Source of the DNA: Bacillota bacterium
Lineage (GTDB): Bacteria; Bacillota; Clostridia; Tissierellales; Peptoniphilaceae
Direction of reading: 5' to 3'
Assembly: GCA_023443025.1 (NCBI GenBank)
Contig: JAEZWM010000114.1
Location: forward strand, 1 to 9,934
DNA: 9,934 bases
In this document: positions 4,774 through 9,934 of the stretch, one piece after another
Numbering within the stretch: position 1 is the first letter of the stretch
Layout: every line of letters starts with the position of its first letter
The notes under the pieces: model-generated
What the model was told of the DNA's origin: nothing
Seen by the model: only the letters and a program-made list of their open reading frames with translations
The model's database searches: none
Translations under genes and position numbers: made by a program

Positions 4774-6536
4774 TTGTTTTCATCTGCAAGGTCTATTTCA
4801 TAAACATTATAAACCTCCTTAGATTTTACCTTTAGTTTTGTGGATAGATATTTTTCAATATTGAAGGTGTTTCTTTTATCAAAGTCGGATAAGTATTTGT
4901 AGTTTGGATGCTTTGTAATGTCGTACTTGTCCGATAGAAATGGGCGAACACCCCTCAGCTGTAAAATGCACTTGCCTCCATCCATAACAGCAAGTTCATC
5001 CATACTCATAAGCTCCTTTCCCAGCTTTTGATAATTAAGCCCATAACTCCTTTGTGTCCCTCTGGTGTCGGAAGTATTAAACATATCAATGGTTTCTTTT
5101 CCGAGGGTTTCTGATAAATCCTTGAGGGTAGTTTTTTCCTTACCACCAAGGAAGATCATACTATCACAGTTGCCGATGATGGTATCCGCATTATCCTTAT
5201 ATAATGCCTTTAACTGGCTTTGTGCCTGTAAAACAAGGCAAGCTGAAATCTCTCTTGAACGAATAGTAGCCATTAGCTTTTCTAGTTTTGGAATCTGCCC
5301 AATATTTGCAGCTTCATCAATTAGACACCTTACATGAATGGGTAATCTACCCCCATATACATCATCTGCCTTATCACAAAGTAAATTAAAAAGTTGGGTA
5401 TATGCCATAGATACTAAAAAGTTAAAGGTATCATCTGTATCACTAATGATAATAAACAAGGCTGTTTTTCTATCTCCCAAGGTATCTAGTTCCATTTCAT
5501 CATAGGCAGTAATTTCTCTTAATTCCCTAATATCAAAGGGAGCTAGTCTTGCTCCACAAGATATAAGAATAGATTTAGCAGTTTTACCTGCCGCTAATTT
5601 GTATTTCTTGTACTGCCTTACTGCAAAATGTTCTGGGTCTTTTTCTTCTAAGGCATCAAACATTAAATCTACAGGATTTTTAAAATCCTCATCATCTTCA
5701 CGCACCTCTGAAGCATTGATAAATTCAATCAGGGTAGAAAAGTTTTGTTCATGTTCAGGAGCCTCAAAATAGATATAGCCAATGAGTGCGGTATAAAGCA
5801 GGGTTTCTGCCTTTACCCAAAAATCATCACCTCCCTTACCATCACCTTTGGTATTGGCAATCAAAGTAGTAACCAGTTTTAAAATATCCTTTTCGCTTTT
5901 GATATAGGCAAATGGATTATAGTGCATAGACTTTTTAAAATTAATGGTGTTAAGAATCTTAATTTTATATCCCTTACGCTGTAATAATTTCCCGCACTCC
6001 ACAACAATACTGCCCTTTGGATCTGTAACCACATATGAACTATGACATTGCATCAGATTTGGCTTTAGCCAAAACCTTGTCTTTCCTGAGCCAGAACCAC
6101 CTACGATTAGCACATTTTTATTTCTAGCATTTTTAGGATTCTTAGGACGGTTAGACATCATAAGCCTTTCTGTTTCAGTTAGTATCACGTTATTTTGGAA
6201 TACGGGGTCTTGAAAAGGGCGGATATCCTCTCTATTGCCCCAACGGGCAGAGCCGTATTCTATCCCCTTTCTATATTTCTTAGCATTCTTACCCTTTAGA
6301 TAAACTGTAAGGCGAATAATAACCGCTATAGCTATGGCAAATAGTAAATCTTTTGGGTTTAAACTTGGAAGTGGGTTATCAAATGCTAATCTAAAGCCAT
6401 TCATTAGGTTTAAAATTTTCTGCCCAATATCATATCCAAAGGCAAGTCTCCATGCCTGTGGTACCTTGGTAAAAAATAGGGCTAAAAATAGATAAGGGAT
6501 ATTTAGAATTAATATTTTTTTTAGTCTTGTATTCAT
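4761..6536 (-). CDS. virD4: VirD4/TraG-family type IV coupling protein (conjugation ATPase)
   Basis: Coupling protein that brings the relaxase-bound DNA strand to the type IV secretion channel and drives it with ATP. In 591 residues, two N-terminal membrane helices lie near 9-23 and 63-80. Then come Walker A GGSGSGKTR (146-154), the TDPKGS segment (171-176) usual in this family, Walker B HVRCLIDEA (401-409) with Asp407 and Glu408, and the motif LQAQSQLKALY (436-446). Length and motifs match the VirD4-like proteins of Tn1549 and C. difficile conjugative transposons. The start overlaps the upstream PcfB-type gene by four bases (ATGA), so the two are translationally coupled, which fits the known adaptor role of PcfB in docking substrate to the coupling protein. 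It appears intact. Confidence 0.95.
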   Translation of the reverse strand: MNTRLKKILILNIPYLFLALFFTKVPQAWRLAFGYDIGQKILNLMNGFRLAFDNPLPSLNPKDLLFAIAIAVIIRLTVYLKGKNAKKYRKGIEYGSARWGNREDIRPFQDPVFQNNVILTETERLMMSNRPKNPKNARNKNVLIVGGSGSGKTRFWLKPNLMQCHSSYVVTDPKGSIVVECGKLLQRKGYKIKILNTINFKKSMHYNPFAYIKSEKDILKLVTTLIANTKGDGKGGDDFWVKAETLLYTALIGYIYFEAPEHEQNFSTLIEFINASEVREDDEDFKNPVDLMFDALEEKDPEHFAVRQYKKYKLAAGKTAKSILISCGARLAPFDIRELREITAYDEMELDTLGDRKTALFIIISDTDDTFNFLVSMAYTQLFNLLCDKADDVYGGRLPIHVRCLIDEAANIGQIPKLEKLMATIRSREISACLVLQAQSQLKALYKDNADTIIGNCDSMIFLGGKEKTTLKDLSETLGKETIDMFNTSDTRGTQRSYGLNYQKLGKELMSMDELAVMDGGKCILQLRGVRPFLSDKYDITKHPNYKYLSDFDKRNTFNIEKYLSTKLKVKSKEVYNVYEIDLADENKTAD

Positions 6537-7009
6537 AGGCTTTGCTCCCTATCTTTACTTTTCACCCTATCTGTAACTGTGTTTTTCACAAGCTGGGTAA
6601 ACTTTTTAAGCTGTGAAAGTACGGAAGGCCTTTCTGCTCTTTTTACCATTTTAGATGTAAAATCCGTAAATGCAGCAGTAATGGCATCTGCATCCCTTCC
6701 TTTAAAAAAGACCAGATATTTAGGTGGGTTTATACTTTTATCTTTCTTAATGGCAAAATCTACACCATATTTTCTTGCTGATCTTTCAAAGCTTTTAATA
6801 TTTTTATCTGTAATTTCAATATTGGTCATTCCTGCATTTTGTTTGGCAAGGTCTTTAAGACTTTGCTTGCCTTGAGGAATTTCAGGGTATTTTTTCTTAT
6901 CCTTACGCCATGCTAGATATTTTAAAATAGCTGCCTTTAAACTTCTTGCTGTAAGCTTTGTACCGCTTATTACAAGTGCTACTGTTCTATTTTCTACTTC
7001 TTCCTGCAT
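6533..7009 (-). CDS. PcfB-family (DUF3801) relaxosome accessory protein
   Basis: A 158-residue basic, soluble protein without signal or membrane segment. It matches the DUF3801/PcfB family: the N-terminal VALVISGTKLTARSLKAAI, the central NIEITDKNIKSFERSARKYG and the KYLVFFKGRDADAITAAF segment are typical. In enterococcal pCF10, PcfB works with the relaxase and recruits it to the coupling protein; the same role is inferred here. The C-terminal 30 residues are strongly charged (KNTVTDRVKSKDREQSL), probably a flexible tail. ATG at 7009 follows a GGAGGAG ribosome site, and the stop overlaps the virD4 start by four bases. The gene sits 75 bp after repA, a gap that holds a strong hairpin, so its level may be set by read-through. 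Confidence 0.9.
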   Translation of the reverse strand: MQEEVENRTVALVISGTKLTARSLKAAILKYLAWRKDKKKYPEIPQGKQSLKDLAKQNAGMTNIEITDKNIKSFERSARKYGVDFAIKKDKSINPPKYLVFFKGRDADAITAAFTDFTSKMVKRAERPSVLSQLKKFTQLVKNTVTDRVKSKDREQSL

Positions 7010-7040
7010 AGGAAGCTCCTCCCTTCTGTTTTTGCCATAG

Positions 7041-7086
7041 AAAAAGGTATTTTGTAATCCTCTTGTATCAGGTACAAAATGCCTTT
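7041..7086 (-). terminator. Long hairpin with U-tract between repA and the pcfB-like gene (terminator/attenuator)
   Basis: The plus-strand arms AAAGGTATTTTGTA (7043-7056) and TACAAAATGCCTTT (7073-7086) pair over 14 positions with one mismatch (C-A on the transcribed strand) around a 16-nt loop. The minus-strand RNA continues into UUUUU (complement of 7041-7045), as in an intrinsic terminator. The stem begins inside the repA stop codon. A shorter hairpin, TTGTA (7063-7067) with TACAA (7073-7077), shares the arm at 7073-7086 and would exclude the long one. Partial termination before the transfer genes is likely. Confidence 0.6.
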
Positions 7087-8029
7087 AGGAGTTTCTATTT
7101 AAATCATGATTTACCAATGCCGAGTAATAACTATCTATGGTGGATGGTGCATTAAATAAGGTAGCCAGTAAATACCTCCTGATGTTACGGATATAGGTGG
7201 TGGTCTTATCAAGGCATTCAAAGACATAGTCAATATGCAGACAATTTATCCTTAGTAGCTTTTCTTTTACAAGCTGTGCAGGGTAATCATCCCCTGCAAC
7301 ATTGATGGTATCTTTAGTAGAACATAGAGTTTCTACCATTAGGTCTACGATTTCATCTAAACGCTCACGATTATGATTATCTTTAATATACCTATATTCA
7401 ATATTTTCTAAAACCATTTCTTTTATTTCTGCCGGGCTATCACATCCAATCTCATCATATCTCATCTTTTTTTCTTGCGGCTCTTTATTTGATTGATACA
7501 GATTTGATGGATAAGGATTTGATACCTCCATATTTAATAAATCAGTATTTAATGAATTAGTATTTAATATATTAGTACTTAATTGGTGGGGGTTTCCCAA
7601 GATAGGCTCAGCCTGCTTAGGTTTTCCCAAGATTGGATTTTCCAATATAGGTTTCTCCTGTGCTTGGTTGTCCAAGATAGGATTATCCAGTATTGGATTT
7701 TCTCCTTTAGGTGGTGTATCAGTCATATCAAGGGTTTGAGGCTGTTCAAAAATAGTATATTCTGTAGTAGTTAGTTGCCCTTTTTCATTTCTTAACCGCC
7801 TACGAATAACATAGCCATTAGCCTCCAGTTCCTTTACCCCACTGTTAATACTATCTATGCCATCCTTACATATACAGGCAAGTCCCTTAGTCGTATAATC
7901 CCAGTTGTCTGGTAAAGAAAGCATAAGGGATAACAAGCCTTTTGCTTTTAGGGAAAGGTCTGTATTTCTTAAATGATGGTTTGACATTACTGTATAATCC
8001 CGTGTTTTTTTTACCCTAAAAACTGCCAT
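7085..8029 (-). CDS. Replication initiator protein A (RepA-type, DUF6017 C-terminus)
   Basis: Predicted initiator for replication of the circular element, 314 residues. The N-terminal part (about 1-95, opening MAVFRVKKTRDYTVMSN) is a winged helix-turn-helix of the RepA type, with LSLKAKGLLSLMLSLPDNWDY (about 26-46) at its core. Residues 100-190 are a low-complexity linker with five PIL repeats and then LNT-rich runs. The C-terminal part (190-314) matches the DUF6017 region of ICE initiators, ending YLLATLFNAPSTIDSYYSA. I chose ATG at 8029 because the GTG at 8038 lies within the ribosome site (AGAGGTGAT) that serves it. It follows parB by 32 bp, the standard order of Tn1549-like elements. Function is known by family only; no iterons were recognised nearby. 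Confidence 0.88.
   Translation of the reverse strand: MAVFRVKKTRDYTVMSNHHLRNTDLSLKAKGLLSLMLSLPDNWDYTTKGLACICKDGIDSINSGVKELEANGYVIRRRLRNEKGQLTTTEYTIFEQPQTLDMTDTPPKGENPILDNPILDNQAQEKPILENPILGKPKQAEPILGNPHQLSTNILNTNSLNTDLLNMEVSNPYPSNLYQSNKEPQEKKMRYDEIGCDSPAEIKEMVLENIEYRYIKDNHNRERLDEIVDLMVETLCSTKDTINVAGDDYPAQLVKEKLLRINCLHIDYVFECLDKTTTYIRNIRRYLLATLFNAPSTIDSYYSALVNHDLNRNS
7588..7705 (-). repeat. Imperfect short repeats encoding PIL[DEG]N in the repA linker
   Basis: The plus strand carries several copies of a CCAAGATAGG / CCAGTATTGG-like unit, which encode five PIL-containing motifs (PILDN, PILDN, PILEN, PILGK, PILGN). Between 7530 and 7585 a second series, built on TATTTAAT, encodes LNT-type residues. 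These are probably slippage-prone expansions in a flexible linker, not a DNA-binding array, though the latter cannot be excluded. Confidence 0.5.
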
Positions 8030-8061
8030 AATTATCACCTCTTTTCCTGCTTATATCTTGT

Positions 8062-9000
8062 TTATCTTTCCTGATCCCTAGTTCGTTTTTTATGCCAACC
8101 TTCAAGTAATTTAATAATCGTTTCTTCCATTTGTTTTGGTGTATATGACTTTGGAAAATACCTCTTTAACTTATCTCCTGTAAGGGTTACCTTGTCTAAG
8201 TCTCCCTTCTTTTCCTCACTCATTATGGCACTCATAACTTCAAGGCTTAACTTCCCCTCATTACTAAATTTCTTTAATCTCTGTGCCTGTGAAAGTGAAG
8301 GTGTTGCCTGTTCCATATCCATAGCTTCAAGTAAATCAGCTTGTTCCTCATTTTTAAGGAAGGATAGTTCCACAGCAGGATTAAAGGCTATTTTCTTTTC
8401 ATCTACCATTGAAAGCAGTTCGGGGATAAGATGGGTAAGACGGATGTAACGATAAATTTGATTTTTACTTTCGCCAATTTGCTCGGCTAATATGTCGCTT
8501 GATTTCTTCCCTAATAAATTATTCCCAACTTGGGAACCATTTTCTTTTGATGGTCTACCAGCTTGTCTTTTCATAGCTTCTAATTTCATTTTGTATGCAA
8601 AGGCTCTTTCACTTGGTAAAATATTTTCTCTTTGCAAGTTACTGTCAACCATGATAATAATAGCGGCATCATCGTCAAGGCTACGGACTATGACAGGCAT
8701 CGTTTCTAGTTCTGCAAGTTCACAGGCTCTTTTTCTTCGGTGTCCCGCCACAAGTTCGTATCCACCCTCATCACGGGGTCTTGCAATGGCTGGAACTAAA
8801 ACTCCATATTGTTTAACACTTTCTGTTGTGTCAAACATAGCCTCATTGTCAATTACCTTAAATGGGTGATCTTTAAAGGGATGTAATTCTGTTAAAGGAA
8901 TTTCAATTATCTTTTCCCTTGTTTCATCTGCCCTACTTTCCTCTGTGGAGAATAAATCATCTACTGATGCCAGCTTTATGTTTTTGGCGGAGCTTTTCAA
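8062..9000 (-). CDS. parB: ParB/Spo0J-family partition protein
   Basis: DNA-binding partner of ParA that helps keep the excised element in dividing cells. In 312 residues: an acidic N-terminal tail, the ParB/Srx-like domain (about 30-125) with the CTP-binding motif GHRRKRA (86-92) and NLQREN (121-126), then ERAFAYKMK and a helix-turn-helix (about 167-190, SSDILAEQIGESKNQIYRYI). The C-terminal third is helical and charged. The start is TTG at 9000, set 9 nt after GGAGG; no ATG lies nearby in frame. It overlaps parA by 44 bp, so the two are translated together. I saw no classical parS palindrome (TGTTTCACGTGAAACA) in the window. A role in regulating the element, not only partition, is possible. 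Confidence 0.93.
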   Translation of the reverse strand: MKSSAKNIKLASVDDLFSTEESRADETREKIIEIPLTELHPFKDHPFKVIDNEAMFDTTESVKQYGVLVPAIARPRDEGGYELVAGHRRKRACELAELETMPVIVRSLDDDAAIIIMVDSNLQRENILPSERAFAYKMKLEAMKRQAGRPSKENGSQVGNNLLGKKSSDILAEQIGESKNQIYRYIRLTHLIPELLSMVDEKKIAFNPAVELSFLKNEEQADLLEAMDMEQATPSLSQAQRLKKFSNEGKLSLEVMSAIMSEEKKGDLDKVTLTGDKLKRYFPKSYTPKQMEETIIKLLEGWHKKRTRDQER

Positions 9001-9778
9001 TTTTCAACACCTCCTTGGTTAAATTTCCATACCCTTCTGCAACTTTACCTTTTGGGTCATGGGCAAAAATACTTTTTCCCTCTGCACTGATTTCTGCTGC
9101 CTTTACTGAGCGGGGTATATCTGCTTTAAATACTTTAATACTGCCTTCGTAAGTTTCTCTTACCAAACTGCTAATGTCCTTTGCAAAATTAGTACGCCCA
9201 TCTACCATAGTTAGCAAAATACCATCAATTTTTAGTTTAGGGTTTATCTGTCTGCGTACCTTTCCAATGGTCTGTAAAAGCTGTTCTAATCCCTTTGCAG
9301 GTAGATAGTCAGCTTGTACAGGGATAATTACACTATCTGATGCAGCAAGGGCATTAATCGTTAACATACCTAAAGAGGGCATACAATCTAAAAGAATATA
9401 ATCATAATCTTTCTTCAGTGTATCAAGGTATTGTTTAAGTATGGTTTCCCTACTCATAGCATTAACAAGAGATACTTCCATACCAGATAATTCAATGTTG
9501 GCCGGAAGTAAGTCCACTTCCTCATGATGTTGTAAGATACCCTCTCTAGGTTCAATAGGTGTATCTGTAATAACCTTTCCCATCACTGTTGCTATAGTAG
9601 TTGGGAGTTTGTCAGGCTGTGGATAGCCTAAGCTAATAGACAGACTACCTTGTGGATCTGCATCTACAAGAAAAACCTTTTTCCCTTCCATAGCCAGTCC
9701 TATACCTAAGTTGGCACAGGTGGTTGTTTTGCCTACACCACCTTTTTGATTGGTGATGGCGATTATTTTTGCATTCAA
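8957..9778 (-). CDS. parA: ParA/Soj-family partition ATPase
   Basis: Cytoplasmic ATPase that forms a nucleoid-bound dimer and moves the ParB-DNA complex. Of 273 residues, the deviant Walker A KGGVGKTT lies at 12-19, Walker A' VDADPQG at 38-44, Walker B YILLDCMPSLG at 127-137, and PVQADYLPAKG at 153-163; all key residues are present. I chose TTG at 9778 (MNAKIIAITNQKGG) because AGGAGG lies 7 nt upstream and relatives begin MN.KIIAI; the longer frame from 9808 would run through the ribosome site and start next to the terminator U-tract. It is the first gene of the backbone operon, and its 3' end overlaps parB by 44 bp. Expression is probably limited by the terminator just upstream. Confidence 0.94.
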   Translation of the reverse strand: MNAKIIAITNQKGGVGKTTTCANLGIGLAMEGKKVFLVDADPQGSLSISLGYPQPDKLPTTIATVMGKVITDTPIEPREGILQHHEEVDLLPANIELSGMEVSLVNAMSRETILKQYLDTLKKDYDYILLDCMPSLGMLTINALAASDSVIIPVQADYLPAKGLEQLLQTIGKVRRQINPKLKIDGILLTMVDGRTNFAKDISSLVRETYEGSIKVFKADIPRSVKAAEISAEGKSIFAHDPKGKVAEGYGNLTKEVLKIEKLRQKHKAGISR

Positions 9779-9806
9779 ATTTCTTCCTCCTTTCGATTTT
9801 GGGTAC

Positions 9807-9861
9807 AAAAAAAGAGGCTAAGTCTATTTGGTCATTTAAGCTGACCTTAAAACTTAGCCTC
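9807..9861 (-). terminator. Strong intrinsic terminator/attenuator upstream of parA
   Basis: The arms GAGGCTAAGT (9814-9823) and ACTTAGCCTC (9852-9861) pair perfectly over 10 bp. Inside them GGTCA (9830-9834) and TGACC (9842-9846) form a second stem with a 7-nt loop. On the minus-strand RNA a run of seven U residues follows (complement of 9807-9813). It ends about 30 nt before the parA start, so it either ends transcripts from further upstream or acts as an attenuator in the parA leader. The 5' arm overlaps an AGGAGG sequence with no gene following it. Confidence 0.82.
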
Positions 9862-9934
9862 CTAATATCTACAAATTTTATAATAGAAACTTATCGTAAA
9901 ACCTATTTTCTGCTTCGATATAATTTATCTATTT
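9862..9934. other. Non-coding leader upstream of the parA operon
   Basis: The last 73 bases are very AT-rich and hold no ORF. The minus strand has overlapping -10-like sequences (TATTAT 9880-9885; TATAAA 9877-9882), but the hexamers 17 bp upstream (AAATAG, TAGGTT) are poor -35 boxes, so I do not call a promoter. If one is here, the terminator lies in its 5' leader and would control parA by attenuation. Confidence 0.3.

Noticed and set aside
8030..8038. GTG start for repA
   Set aside because: It overlaps the ribosome site AGAGGTGAT; ATG at 8029 is correctly spaced and gives the family's usual MAVF start.
8492..8869. 125-codon open frame on the plus strand
   Set aside because: It lies wholly antisense to parB, has no recognisable domain and no good ribosome site; parB has all its family motifs.
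1..9934. tRNA, rRNA, CRISPR array, insertion sequence, oriT or ICE end
   Set aside because: I looked for cloverleaf-like and spaced repeat patterns, transposase-like frames and terminal repeats and saw none that could be supported.

Overview
The window is part of an integrative and conjugative element (ICE) of the Tn1549/CTn type found in low-GC Gram-positive anaerobes (Clostridia and relatives). AT-rich sequence, strong AGGAGG ribosome sites, TTG starts and the gene set point this way. The exact host cannot be told. All genes I can support lie on the minus strand, so transcription runs from high to low coordinates.

Right part (about 9934 down to 4555) is the element's backbone. A structured leader with a strong intrinsic terminator precedes parA (8957-9778), which overlaps parB (8062-9000). 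Next come a RepA-type replication initiator (7085-8029), a hairpin with a U-tract, a PcfB/DUF3801 relaxosome accessory protein (6533-7009), a VirD4/TraG coupling protein (4761-6536) and a small Maff2-family membrane peptide (4555-4713). ParA/ParB and RepA should maintain the excised element, while PcfB and VirD4 deliver relaxosome-bound DNA to the transfer channel. The Maff2 peptide appears to be cut short at its C-terminus, exactly where backbone gene order stops.

Left part (about 4554 down to 1, running off the window) looks like cargo inserted at or in the Maff2 gene. It holds a small XRE-family regulator with its own promoter (4216-4437), an OmpR-family response regulator (3443-4135), a histidine kinase with one membrane helix and no extracellular sensor (2520-3437), and a three-gene ABC transporter of the lantibiotic-immunity (LanFEG/CprABC) type: ATPase (1459-2382), permease 1 (705-1466) and permease 2 (1-705, open at the left edge).

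The most striking regulatory signal is in the kinase-ATPase gap. Four direct copies of AACCTTG lie exactly 11 bp apart (2419-2458), directly upstream of an extended -10 box. This is the expected layout of an OmpR-family activator site. The suggested circuit is: the XRE protein controls the promoter that makes the two-component system, and the phosphorylated response regulator switches on the transporter, which removes antimicrobial peptides from the membrane. No peptide biosynthesis gene is visible, so this would be a mobile resistance module rather than producer self-immunity.
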